In this document: piece by piece, positions 7,765 through 15,986 of the stretch
Layout of the letters: the number at the start of each line of letters is the position of its first letter
Position numbering within the stretch: position 1 is the first letter of the stretch
Source of the DNA: Pluralibacter sp.
Lineage (GTDB): Bacteria; Pseudomonadota; Gammaproteobacteria; Enterobacterales; Enterobacteriaceae
Assembly (NCBI RefSeq): GCF_019237635.1
Contig: NZ_JAFAGS010000131.1
Location: forward strand, 1 to 51,313
DNA: 51,313 nt
Direction: 5' to 3'
The notes under the pieces: generated by a model
What the model was told of the DNA's origin: nothing
The model's database searches: none
Seen by the model: the letters and a program-made list of their open reading frames with translations, nothing else
Made by a program: the position numbers and the translations under genes

Positions 7765-8939
7765 TGATGCAACCCACCCCACCCCTGCCCCACGGAAATC
7801 AGGCTTCCCCTGCATCCGGAAAAATGATTTCCCCGGCATCCGGCAGTTTCAGCGCCATGCCGCAGGGAACTCAGGGCGCGTCTTTCAGCCTTGAGGACAG
7901 TACCGGGTCCCCCTCCGCGCAGACGCTGGAGGAGGCGGTTGAGCAACTGCGCCAGACATCAGGAAAGCACACCGACTGGCAGGCACAGCTTGACGAGGTG
8001 CTGGCCGCGCTCCACGACCATGAGCAGGGCAGCAAAGAGTCGGCAGAGAAGTTGCTGGAAACGGTAAGCCAGATGTGGCAACGCCAACCCCAGGAACCCG
8101 CCGTGATGGCGCAGATGCAGGCGTTTTTATCCGCCCTGCAAAAAGCGCTGGCAACGCAACCCAACAGCGAATCGCTGATTGCGCAGATACGTGGAATGCA
8201 GCAGATGCGCCCCACGCCGCTGCAACAGGCCGCCAGCCTGACCGTTGGCAGCCTGCAAAATAGCGCGCCTCAGCAGATTGGCAAACTCGCAAACGGCGCT
8301 CCTTTGGCCCCCTTACAGGCCCAGGCGCGGCTGACTCAACCGCACGTGGATGCGCAATTACTCTCGCAAATCAGTACTGCCGCCCTCAGCGGAGAACAAC
8401 TGGGCGAGCTGACCTTCCAGGCGCATTTGCGTCAGGCGCAGCCGCAACTTCCCGCCGCAGCCGGAACCGTCACTCGCGCCCTGCCGGGTGCCAGCGGATA
8501 TGAATTTTCCCCCCTGACGCTGGACAGGCAACCTTCCCTGTGGGCCGAGCAGATGCTGGCGCCGCTTGCGGAACGTCTGCGGGTACAGAGTCATTTGGGC
8601 GTGAAACAGGCAACTCTGCGACTTGATCCGCCCAATCTGGGCAAACTCGATCTCCAGGTGCGTACGGAGGATGACCGGGTCTTTATCCAGATTTCGGCCA
8701 CCAACCCCGCCGTCAGAGATCAACTGCTGCAACTCAGCGATCGACTGCGTCAGGACCTGTTGTTCGGACAGTCCTATAGCCAGGTCGATATCGACATTGG
8801 TCAGCACGGCGAACCCGCTGGCGGTCAGCCGGATAACGGCGACGAGCAGCGTCTCGCCAGCGCTGCCGAAAACCACGAAGAGCCCGCGTCAGACTTACGG
8901 ACGGCCTCTTCAGACTATCACCTTGATACCTATGTCTGA
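7764..8939 (+). CDS. fliK: hook-length control protein FliK (LafE-type)
   Basis: 391 aa. FliK measures the hook and switches the export apparatus from rod/hook to filament substrates. The N-terminal two thirds is low-complexity and rich in Gln, Ala and Pro, the usual ruler part. Residues near 265-345 form the conserved C-terminal domain: LGVKQATLRLDPPNLGKLDL, then VFIQISATNPAVRDQL. A short internal duplication encodes SPASGKMISPASGS near the N-terminus. The start may be GTG 7764 or the adjacent ATG 7767; GGAGGA precedes both. Confidence 0.88.
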   Translation: MMQPTPPLPHGNQASPASGKMISPASGSFSAMPQGTQGASFSLEDSTGSPSAQTLEEAVEQLRQTSGKHTDWQAQLDEVLAALHDHEQGSKESAEKLLETVSQMWQRQPQEPAVMAQMQAFLSALQKALATQPNSESLIAQIRGMQQMRPTPLQQAASLTVGSLQNSAPQQIGKLANGAPLAPLQAQARLTQPHVDAQLLSQISTAALSGEQLGELTFQAHLRQAQPQLPAAAGTVTRALPGASGYEFSPLTLDRQPSLWAEQMLAPLAERLRVQSHLGVKQATLRLDPPNLGKLDLQVRTEDDRVFIQISATNPAVRDQLLQLSDRLRQDLLFGQSYSQVDIDIGQHGEPAGGQPDNGDEQRLASAAENHEEPASDLRTASSDYHLDTYV

Positions 8940-8975
8940 GTATCCTTTTTTCCTTTTGTAATGAGACCTATACCC

Positions 8976-9431
8976 ATGGCAAAAAATATCATTATCGCCC
9001 TTCTCCTGCTGTTGCTGGCTGGCGGTGGTGGCTATTTCTACCTCGGTGGGACCGAGGGCGTGCAGAAACTTATCGGCGCCTCTGCAACCCGCGAAAACGA
9101 GCCCGAACCCGAGCTGCAGCTCTACACCATCGAAAAGGTTCTGCTGACGCTGCCGGAGCCCGGCCAGACCCGACTGCATCACGCTCAGCTTGACGTGGTG
9201 CTCACCAGCTTCGATCCCAAAGCCGTTGAGACGTTTAAGAAGCTGGATCCCCTGCTGCGCAATATCATCGTCGAGCGCTTTGCGGATAAAACATTCAGCC
9301 AACTCAAAGAGATGAAAAATTTCAATGAATTGCAAAGCGATGTTCAACGTGCTTTCGAGGCGGCCCTTGTCAAGTACAAGGTCAATATCACGCTGCTGGA
9401 TGTGAAACTGAGCAAGCTGGTCTTGCAATAA
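8976..9431 (+). CDS. fliL: flagellar stator-associated protein FliL (LafF-type)
   Basis: 151 aa with an N-terminal membrane anchor (NIIIALLLLLLAGGGGYFYL) and a periplasmic domain containing LYTIEKVLLTLPEPGQ and LDVVLTSFDPKAVETF, typical of FliL. FliL rings surround the stator units in the inner membrane and support torque, especially during swarming. The ATG at 8976 has GAGACC upstream and puts the hydrophobic segment at the start; an in-frame ATG at 8961 would add five residues. It sits between fliK and fliA, the order of lateral clusters, rather than upstream of fliM as in the primary enteric system. Confidence 0.87.
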   Translation: MAKNIIIALLLLLLAGGGGYFYLGGTEGVQKLIGASATRENEPEPELQLYTIEKVLLTLPEPGQTRLHHAQLDVVLTSFDPKAVETFKKLDPLLRNIIVERFADKTFSQLKEMKNFNELQSDVQRAFEAALVKYKVNITLLDVKLSKLVLQ

Positions 9432-9450
9432 CCTGGTTACTGAGACGCCG

Positions 9451-10176
9451 ATGTTTGCCACTCGCGATACTGCACTCTTTGAACAGCTCCAGGAGCGCAA
9501 GCACATTGAGAGCAACCTGCTTCGGCAGTACCTTCCTCTCGTTCATAAGCTGGTCAATCAGCTACGCGTGCATGCCGGTCCCGTGATGGGACGGGAGGAC
9601 ATGATCCAGCTCGGGCTAATGGCGCTACTGGATGCGCTGCGCCGTTATCCGGGGCAGCTAGATGACGGGTTTCTGCTCTACTGCAAACAGAAAATTCGGG
9701 GCGCCATTCTCGATGAACTCCGGCGTCTGGACTGGCGCTCGCGCAGCGTCCGCCAGGAGGCGCATCGCCTGAACGATGTGACCCGCAAACTCACCCAGCG
9801 CCTCGGGCGCGCGCCCAAAGCGGATGAACTGGCCGGGGAGATGGGAGTCACCCTCGATGAGCTGCGCACCCTTGAGCAGGATACCCACGCCGATGCCCTG
9901 CAGAGCCTGGAAACCTTGCTGGAACAGGGGTCGCATTTTCATCCCGCGGGTCACGACGCCAACGGAGCCCTGGAAAAACAACGCTGGCTGGCGCAGGCCC
10001 TGGCGCAACTTCCCGAATCCGATCGCCTGGTGCTGAGCCTTTACTACCAGCATGAGCTCAACATGAAAGAAATCGCGGCCGTCATGCAGAGAACCGAAGC
10101 CCGGGTGTGCCAGTTGCACAAGCAGGCCGTCTCCCGCCTGCAGACGCTATTACAAAATGAAATGGAGTCGTATTAA
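9451..10176 (+). CDS. fliA: flagellar sigma factor sigma-28 (FliA / LafS)
   Basis: 241 aa with sigma regions 2, 3 and 4. Region 2 contains LPLVHKLVNQLR, GREDMIQLGLMALLDALRR and IRGAILDELRRLDWRSRSVR, the FliA signature; region 4 has LPESDRLVLSLYYQHELNMK and a helix-turn-helix ending in RVCQLHKQAVSRL. It directs RNA polymerase to late flagellar promoters such as flagellin and is held by the anti-sigma factor FlgM, also encoded here. The sigma gene lies between fliL and motA as in lateral (lafS) clusters. Its stop overlaps the motA start by one base. Confidence 0.93.
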   Translation: MFATRDTALFEQLQERKHIESNLLRQYLPLVHKLVNQLRVHAGPVMGREDMIQLGLMALLDALRRYPGQLDDGFLLYCKQKIRGAILDELRRLDWRSRSVRQEAHRLNDVTRKLTQRLGRAPKADELAGEMGVTLDELRTLEQDTHADALQSLETLLEQGSHFHPAGHDANGALEKQRWLAQALAQLPESDRLVLSLYYQHELNMKEIAAVMQRTEARVCQLHKQAVSRLQTLLQNEMESY

Positions 10177-11033
10177 TGTTAAAAATCATGGGTATCCTGG
10201 TGGTGCTGATCGCGGTTACCTGCGGCTACATATTTGCTGGCGGCTCGCTCTTAATGCTGTGGCAGCCTGCTGAATTCGTCATCATTCTGGGCGCGGCGCT
10301 CGGCGCCATCCTACTGGCCAACGATAAAGAGGTGTTGAAAGATATCTGCGTCCAATGCAAGCGGGCATTCGTGAAGCACGATGACAGAGACCTGTACCAG
10401 CAGTTCATCCTGCTCACCATGGAGGTACTGGAGAACACCAAGCGTCAGGGGCTCAAATATCTGGATGAACATATTGAGAATCCTCAGGAAAGTCCCCTCT
10501 TTGCCAAGTATCCCCTGATCCTGGATGAGCTCCAACTGATGACCTTTCTTACCGACAACCTGCGCCTGTTGTCGCTGGGTAAAATAGAAGGATACGAGCT
10601 GGAAGCCATTCTCGATAAAGAGATTAGCGCAATGTCCGAGAAACGGCTTTCCGCTTCCCAGGCAGTCGGCACCTCTGCCGAAGCGATGCCGGGGTTTGGC
10701 ATCATGGCGGCCGTGCTGGGCATCGTTATCACCATGGGCAGGATCGATGCCGGTATCGTGGTGGTGGGTTTGCATGTCGCTGGCGCGCTGATCGGTACGT
10801 TCTTCGGCATTTTCATGTGTTATGGCGTGCTCAGCCCCCTTTCCGAAGCCATGAAGGTGACGGTGGAGCGCGATATTACCCTGCTTAATGCCTGTCGCGA
10901 GGTATTGATCAACTTCGCGGCGGGCAAGACGCCGCTGATGTCGATCGACGCCGGTCGTCGTATGATCCCGGAAAAATACAAACCGACCTTTGCCGAGATG
11001 GAAACCTGGATTGAAGAGGGCAAAGCGCGATGA
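10176..11033 (+). CDS. motA: flagellar motor stator protein MotA (LafT-type)
   Basis: 285 aa, four membrane segments: two near the N-terminus (about 3-22 and 30-50) and two after a large cytosolic loop (about 168-190 and 200-225). With MotB it forms the proton-conducting stator. PGFGIMAAVLGIVITMG and GTFFGIFMCYGVLSPLSEAM carry the conserved prolines of helices 3 and 4. The loop (res. 60-165) has the charged residues that contact FliG. The length is close to E. coli MotA. It overlaps motB by four bases (ATGA), so the two subunits are translationally coupled. Confidence 0.93.
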   Translation: MLKIMGILVVLIAVTCGYIFAGGSLLMLWQPAEFVIILGAALGAILLANDKEVLKDICVQCKRAFVKHDDRDLYQQFILLTMEVLENTKRQGLKYLDEHIENPQESPLFAKYPLILDELQLMTFLTDNLRLLSLGKIEGYELEAILDKEISAMSEKRLSASQAVGTSAEAMPGFGIMAAVLGIVITMGRIDAGIVVVGLHVAGALIGTFFGIFMCYGVLSPLSEAMKVTVERDITLLNACREVLINFAAGKTPLMSIDAGRRMIPEKYKPTFAEMETWIEEGKAR

Positions 11034-11977
11034 GCGACAACGGCGGCAGCGAGAAGAAACGTAAGAACTCGGTCATTATCAGGCGAATCACCCGGGTAAG
11101 CAGCAGCGGTCATACCGGCGCCTGGAAAGTGGCATTTGCCGATTTCGCCATTTCGATGATGGCGCTGTTCCTGGTGCTCTGGATCATGGGGGCAACAACA
11201 GAGAAAGAGCGCCAGCAGATGGCTAAGGCGATCCATTCCAGGCAGATTGTTGAACTGGATGGCGCGTCTTCGCTGCTGGAGGGCGAAGGCGGCAACTCCG
11301 TGCTGGAGGAGACCGAAACCGCCGCCATTCCCGACACCGAACAGGAAGAAGACACGCCGACGAGCTCCACAGAGGAAGAGAACAAGGAAGCCCTCTCCAG
11401 GCTGGCCGCCTGGTACGAATCACAGGCCCAGCTCGGTCAACTGGCCACCGATCTCACCAAAACAATTCAGGCGATGAATGTTAGCGACAGCGTCGTGATT
11501 GAGGTGGTTGAGCAAGGGGTCCGGGTGCGCTTTCAGGATCAGGCCAAAAAACCGTTGTTCGCCAGCGGCAGCCGTGAACTGAGCCGCTATTTCGTCAAGA
11601 TATTGCGCTCGCTTGCCCCTGCCTTCGCCAAAATCAACAACAAAGTCATTATCAGCGGTCACTCAGACGCCACGCCGCTCAACAATGCGTTCTACTCGAA
11701 CTGGGAGCTGTCAACCGAGCGCGCTATCGCGGCACGTCACGTGCTGGTGCAAAATGGGATGCCGTCAGAACGCGTGCTACAACTGGCGGGTTATGCCGAT
11801 ACCATGCCGCTGCAGGGCAAAGACCCGCTGGACCCGGTCAACCGGCGAATTGAGATGTTGATCCTGACTGAAAAAGGGGAAAAGGAGCTGAAAACGATGT
11901 TCAAAAACAGCCCTGTCCCCGCCGCTGAGACATCTTCGCCCGCCGCACAGGCACCGGCCGCTGAACCAAAGCGCTAA
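11030..11977 (+). CDS. motB: flagellar motor stator protein MotB (LafU-type)
   Basis: 315 aa. A short basic cytosolic tail is followed by the single membrane helix VAFADFAISMMALFLVLWIM, in which D38 matches the essential proton-binding aspartate, and a C-terminal OmpA-like peptidoglycan-binding domain (VIISGHSDATPLNN, NWELSTERAIAARHVL, VLQLAGYADTMPL, NRRIEMLI). The linker at about 70-125 is Glu-rich and longer than usual. The last gene of the laf operon, facing the convergent lafW-flg operon. Confidence 0.93.
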   Translation: MSDNGGSEKKRKNSVIIRRITRVSSSGHTGAWKVAFADFAISMMALFLVLWIMGATTEKERQQMAKAIHSRQIVELDGASSLLEGEGGNSVLEETETAAIPDTEQEEDTPTSSTEEENKEALSRLAAWYESQAQLGQLATDLTKTIQAMNVSDSVVIEVVEQGVRVRFQDQAKKPLFASGSRELSRYFVKILRSLAPAFAKINNKVIISGHSDATPLNNAFYSNWELSTERAIAARHVLVQNGMPSERVLQLAGYADTMPLQGKDPLDPVNRRIEMLILTEKGEKELKTMFKNSPVPAAETSSPAAQAPAAEPKR

Positions 11978-12014
11978 CCCTGGCGCTGAGGGCCGAACGT
12001 CAGGTCAGAAACCA

Positions 12015-12042
12015 CTGTGGGAACCGATAAGGGTTCCCACAG
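12015..12042. terminator. bidirectional hairpin between convergent motB and flg operons
   Basis: CTGTGGGAACC pairs with GGTTCCCACAG around a six-base loop, an 11-bp perfect stem in the 75-base gap between two converging operons. No strong T-run follows on either side, so termination efficiency is uncertain. Confidence 0.65.
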
Positions 12043-12052
12043 GATACTCGTC

Positions 12053-13132
12053 TCACAGCTCTTCCTGGCGCTCTTCGGTTTGCGCCAGGATGCTCTGGAC
12101 CGTCCCCCGCTGTACATTCGCCTGCGTCGTGAACAGCGTCAGAGGGTGGGCGGCGGCTTTGCCAAAGCAGGACATCACCTTGCCCATCAGCCCCTCCAGC
12201 TCTGGCGTGCCCAGATCGTTGGGTTGCGCCTGCAGTTGCCCCATCCATTGACTTTGCATCTGCTGCAACAAGAAGAAGTGTGAATCGATTTCGCGATCCA
12301 GATTGACTATCCGCCGCTCGGCCAGTTCGAGGTCGTCTTCGTTGCCTAACTTCCACAGACCGATTTCTCGCCATGAGATGTCCGGCTCCAGCTGTAACTT
12401 GATAGGCTCGCCCGTCGGGATTCGCACACCCCCACCCCGGATATAGAGCTGCCCGTTCACCGCCTTCCACTGCTCGATGGGCACGCTAAACATCAAACTG
12501 CCCGTGTCGCCCACGCGTGACCGAATCCCCACCCGGGCAAAGGCGCGCCCGACCTGACGGACCCGGGTATCCTGAAACGAATCGCCCTTAATGCTCAGAC
12601 CCGCGCGAACCGGGCGTCCCCCCAGTAATATCAGTTCGAGGTGCTCATCGCGCCCGGCGGGCGCCAGCAGGTTCAGACCCACGATGGAAAACTCGCGAAT
12701 ATCCTGATACCCAAGCAGCGCCGGGCGAAACGCCTGGGTCAACAGACGCCGGTTATTATAGTGGGTTTGCAAGGGGATTCGGGCGACGAGCCGCTTCTGC
12801 TCCTGCAACTGGGTCGTCCACCCTTTGAACGATCCGGCCTCCCTGACGGCGGCAAACAGCCGCAACATGTCGCGAAGCCCTTGGCGAACTAACAGCAGGG
12901 CGCGCAGGGTTATCTGCACTGCCGTTGCCTGCTGTTGTAAAGAGCCGACCTGGGCCCAAAAGCGATGGAGATCGTAGCGCCCGGGAAGCGGGCGCAACAA
13001 CGGCGCCGGCAGTTGTTCCAGTTCAAGGGTTTTGCCCGGCTCCACCACGGGAGCCCCCGGCGGCGTCGCATAACGCCGCCGCTGAAGCCCGTCGAGAGAA
13101 CCGGGGCGTTGAGGTGAGTTAACAACCTTCAT
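12053..13132 (-). CDS. uncharacterised protein at the end of the flgB-L operon (possible LafW counterpart)
   Basis: 359 aa; I do not recognise a domain. It is three bases downstream of flgL and is the last gene of the operon, the place where Flag-2 loci carry lafW (described as a putative hook-associated protein). There is no signal peptide or membrane segment. The protein is rich in Arg, Leu and Gln. A beta-rich centre (res. ~150-255, e.g. FSIVGLNLLAPAGRDEHLEL, GGRPVRAGLSIKGDSF) is followed by a helical C-terminus (LELAERRIVNLDREIDSHFF) and a Gln-rich tail. The soluble character suggests an export substrate, chaperone or assembly factor. The link to LafW rests on position only. Confidence 0.6.
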   Translation of the reverse strand: MKVVNSPQRPGSLDGLQRRRYATPPGAPVVEPGKTLELEQLPAPLLRPLPGRYDLHRFWAQVGSLQQQATAVQITLRALLLVRQGLRDMLRLFAAVREAGSFKGWTTQLQEQKRLVARIPLQTHYNNRRLLTQAFRPALLGYQDIREFSIVGLNLLAPAGRDEHLELILLGGRPVRAGLSIKGDSFQDTRVRQVGRAFARVGIRSRVGDTGSLMFSVPIEQWKAVNGQLYIRGGGVRIPTGEPIKLQLEPDISWREIGLWKLGNEDDLELAERRIVNLDREIDSHFFLLQQMQSQWMGQLQAQPNDLGTPELEGLMGKVMSCFGKAAAHPLTLFTTQANVQRGTVQSILAQTEERQEEL

Positions 13133-13135
13133 GCA

Positions 13136-14059
13136 TTACATCATCTGGAATAAATTCATCTGGGACATGTCCAGATAGGTCTTTTGTACCGCCTGGAGCG
13201 CAACGGCTGATTCGCTGAGATCCATCGCCGCCTGGGCGTAATCCAGGTCGCCAAACTGCCCTTGCAGCTGTTGGTTGAACATCAGCACATCGGTGTGGGA
13301 GAGCTGTAGATCGTCGACCATGTTCATCCGTCCGCCCAGCTCAGCCAGTTGCATGTTGATGGCGTCCTGAAAGTCACCGACGGCGGTCAGCAGATCATCC
13401 GACGCCTGCGCAATCTGTTCCGGCGTAGAGTTAGGATCGCTTATCACTTCGACCGTATCGTCAATGGTGTTGAAGATGTCATCGCCCGTGCCAAAGAGCT
13501 GATCGAACGGGCTGAAGGCCGCATCAATCGTCGTCCCTTCTCCAACCGGCACCGGACGCGTACCATCATCGCCCTGATACACCCAGGTGGTCTCGCCGGT
13601 CACCGGATCGGTCTCTTCCACCAGCGGCGGTTGATCGGTCACGTTGCCGCCAAACATATAGAAACCGGTCGGCGAGGTGCCGTTGAACTGTAACGCCAGC
13701 GCCTCGTTTAACTCATCAAGCTCAGCCGCATAGGCCGCCAGCTCTTCCTGCGACGCCGTACCGGACCCAATGCTTATCGCTATCTCGGTGACCCTGTCGC
13801 AGATGGAGTTCATCTGGGTCAGGTAGCTATCGGCCGACATGAAGATGGACTCCAGGTTATTCAGGTTGTCCATATAAGTGTTGATCTGGTTTTCACTGTG
13901 GCGCAGATCCTGAATGGCGCGCGCCGCCAGCGGGTCATCAGAGGGGCGCAACAGACGGTTGCCGGTCGCCATTTTCGCCGCCGTCTCGTAGTAACTGACG
14001 TTCGATTTGACCATGGCGCTGTACATGGTCGTGTTCATCATGTTGGTACTTACACGCAT
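13136..14059 (-). CDS. flgL: hook-filament junction protein FlgL (HAP3)
   Basis: 307 aa. FlgL joins the hook-FlgK ring to the filament. The flagellin-like N-terminus (MRVSTNMMNTTMYSAMVKSN, then MATGNRLLRPSDDPLAARAI) and C-terminus (GDLDYAQAAMDLSESAVALQ and TYLDMSQMNLFQMM) are diagnostic, with a variable acidic centre (res. ~150-215). The length is near E. coli FlgL (317). It lies 59 bases after flgK, the largest gap in the operon, which holds a stable hairpin. Confidence 0.92.
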   Translation of the reverse strand: MRVSTNMMNTTMYSAMVKSNVSYYETAAKMATGNRLLRPSDDPLAARAIQDLRHSENQINTYMDNLNNLESIFMSADSYLTQMNSICDRVTEIAISIGSGTASQEELAAYAAELDELNEALALQFNGTSPTGFYMFGGNVTDQPPLVEETDPVTGETTWVYQGDDGTRPVPVGEGTTIDAAFSPFDQLFGTGDDIFNTIDDTVEVISDPNSTPEQIAQASDDLLTAVGDFQDAINMQLAELGGRMNMVDDLQLSHTDVLMFNQQLQGQFGDLDYAQAAMDLSESAVALQAVQKTYLDMSQMNLFQMM

Positions 14060-14086
14060 CGCAATTTCTCACAAGATAGTCAGACA

Positions 14087-14112
14087 GCTCCCCCGCCGTC
14101 AGGCCGGGGAGC
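14087..14112 (-). other. hairpin between flgK and flgL
   Basis: GCTCCCC and GGGGAGC form a 7-bp GC stem with a small inner GCC/GGC stem, in the only sizeable gap inside the flgB-lafW operon. It may protect or partly attenuate the mRNA ahead of flgL. No T-run is seen. Confidence 0.45.
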
Positions 14113-14118
14113 GCGTCG

Positions 14119-15489
14119 TTAGAACATGTCCATGATGACGGCAAACAGCTCATCGCTGGTAGCAATCACCTGCGCGTTGGCGACATAGTTTTGCTGATAA
14201 GTCATCAGGTTCATCGCCTCTTCGTCCATGTTGACCCCACTGACCGATGACCAGGAATAGTAGGCTTGCTCCATGGTGGTCAGCGCCATTTCATAGGCTT
14301 CACGGGCACTGGATGCCGCACTGGCGATATGGCTGTAGACGGCGTTATAGCTGTCGTTGAAGGTAAAAGAACCTCCGCCGAGCGACTCAAACACAAAGGC
14401 CTGGTTCTGCACATTGAGCATGTTTTGCAGGTTGCTGTTGTCGCCTGCGCCGCTGGTCGGCGAGGAGGCGAAAGCCAAATTCGCATTGGTGAACCCTTCG
14501 GCCAGCGCTAAGGTACCCGCCGGATCCGCCGGGTCATAGGTGAACATCGGCTGACCCGGGTTGCCATTGAGGTCATAGCCCACTACCTGCCAGCTGTTCA
14601 TGGCATCCGCGAACTCCTGGGCGAACTCATCGACATAGGCCTGCGCCGGAATCAGCTCTTCCTGATAATATTCGTAGGTGGCGCCAAGCGCGCCGCCGAT
14701 ATCCGGGTTAAGGTAGTAAACGTCCTCGCCGAAATGCAGCTCCAGCTTGCCGTCCGACGGCTGTGAGCCGGACGAGAACCCAAGCGTCGCGGCCTCTCCC
14801 TGGCTCACCAGCGGTTGCCCCTGCGGCAGTGTGACCTGAATGGTGCCGTCGCCGCAGTCGATCACGCTGATATCGAGCATTTCAGACAGCTGCAGTACGG
14901 CGACATCGCGCTGATCCTGCAAGGCGCTGACGTCCTGCCCTGACGCCATCCCTTCCTGGATCTGCATGTTCAAATCGGCGATTTGCTGGGTCAGGGAGTT
15001 CACCTCCTGCACCATGGCCTGCATCGACTTGTTGACCTGATCGATTTGGTTTTCCAGGTTGCCATCGATGTTGTTCACCTGGTTGCACAGCTCACGGGAG
15101 GCGTTAAGCACATCCTCGCGCAGGGAGGTATTTCCCGGGTCCGCCATGCAGGCGCTAAGCGCTGCAAAATACCCGTCCAGCCCCATCCCCAGGTTGCCGC
15201 CATCGGTCGCGAAGGTGTTTTCCAGGGCCATCATATAGCCCGCATAGGCGCCGGAGTAGCCCACTTCAGTACCCGCATCCCACGCCTGGGCCACCAGGTA
15301 CTGATCGGAAATCCGCTGCACGCCATCAATACTCACCGTACCGTCGGCATTGGTGGTCACCGCTAAGGTGTGTCGGCTGTAGCCCGGCGTGTTGGCGTTG
15401 GCGACGTTACTGGCGGTCACGTTCAGCCAGGCTTGTGATGCCTGCAAGCCCGACATCCCGATCTGCATCATATTGCTCATGGTATTCAA
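14119..15489 (-). CDS. flgK: hook-filament junction protein FlgK (HAP1)
   Basis: 456 aa, a little shorter than E. coli FlgK (547), so the variable middle is reduced. The N-terminal rod/hook motif is seen in MSGLQASQAWLNVTASNVAN with ANTPGYSRH, followed by a long coiled coil (res. ~130-200). The C-terminus (SGVNMDEEAMNLMTYQQNYV, then AQVIATSDELFAVIMDMF) is the HAP1 signature. It forms the first ring between hook and filament and is exported through the hook. Confidence 0.93.
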   Translation of the reverse strand: MNTMSNMMQIGMSGLQASQAWLNVTASNVANANTPGYSRHTLAVTTNADGTVSIDGVQRISDQYLVAQAWDAGTEVGYSGAYAGYMMALENTFATDGGNLGMGLDGYFAALSACMADPGNTSLREDVLNASRELCNQVNNIDGNLENQIDQVNKSMQAMVQEVNSLTQQIADLNMQIQEGMASGQDVSALQDQRDVAVLQLSEMLDISVIDCGDGTIQVTLPQGQPLVSQGEAATLGFSSGSQPSDGKLELHFGEDVYYLNPDIGGALGATYEYYQEELIPAQAYVDEFAQEFADAMNSWQVVGYDLNGNPGQPMFTYDPADPAGTLALAEGFTNANLAFASSPTSGAGDNSNLQNMLNVQNQAFVFESLGGGSFTFNDSYNAVYSHIASAASSAREAYEMALTTMEQAYYSWSSVSGVNMDEEAMNLMTYQQNYVANAQVIATSDELFAVIMDMF

Positions 15490-15517
15490 CTCTCGCTACA
15501 AACTCGGTGAATGAGGG

Positions 15518-15973
15518 TTACTGTCCTGACTTGCCGCGTTGGGGAGATAAACTGGCATAACCGTTTATCCCTTCCTCCAGTACCGCTCTGCCAGGTGCGT
15601 CCTCGTTTCCTTTAAGAGCGACCTTATTCTCTCCAGACTTAAATGCCCCTGTCGGTTCCCCCTGGGAGGGGGTCTGGCTGAACTGCTTGACCAGCATGTG
15701 CGCCAGGCCAAACGACCCCTGACCGCTCAGCCGCTGGGCGAGTTGTTCATCGTTCAGATCGCGATAGAAACGCTGGGTATCGCTGGAAAACGGCGACTCT
15801 TCTGCCGCCAGGGCATCCGTGGCATCGCGCATATGTTTAAGCACCGTTTTAAGGAAATGCGTTTCAAACAAGGCCGCGGCCTGCTCAAGCGCCTCTTGCG
15901 GGTTCTCCATCTTGATCTTGTTGAGGGATTGCAGGTCGTAATAGGCTCTCTCTGGCCGCTCAATAGGCTTCAT
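15518..15973 (-). CDS. flgJ: rod-binding protein FlgJ, short form without muramidase domain
   Basis: 151 aa, about half of enteric FlgJ (313). Only the N-terminal rod-scaffold domain is present: EALEQAAALFETHFLKTVLK, MRDATDA, then FYRDLNDEQLAQRLSGQGSF and GLAHMLVKQ. The C-terminal peptidoglycan hydrolase domain is missing, which is common in lateral and polar systems that use a separate muramidase. No muramidase gene is seen here. The tail after ~residue 105 is low-complexity. It begins 13 bases after the flgI stop. Confidence 0.87.
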   Translation of the reverse strand: MKPIERPERAYYDLQSLNKIKMENPQEALEQAAALFETHFLKTVLKHMRDATDALAAEESPFSSDTQRFYRDLNDEQLAQRLSGQGSFGLAHMLVKQFSQTPSQGEPTGAFKSGENKVALKGNEDAPGRAVLEEGINGYASLSPQRGKSGQ

Positions 15974-15986
15974 TTCCGTTCCCGTG

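Noticed and set aside
7801-7845. Short tandem repeat in the N-terminus of fliK
   Set aside because: Only two imperfect copies (SPASG twice); ordinary low-complexity in the FliK ruler region.
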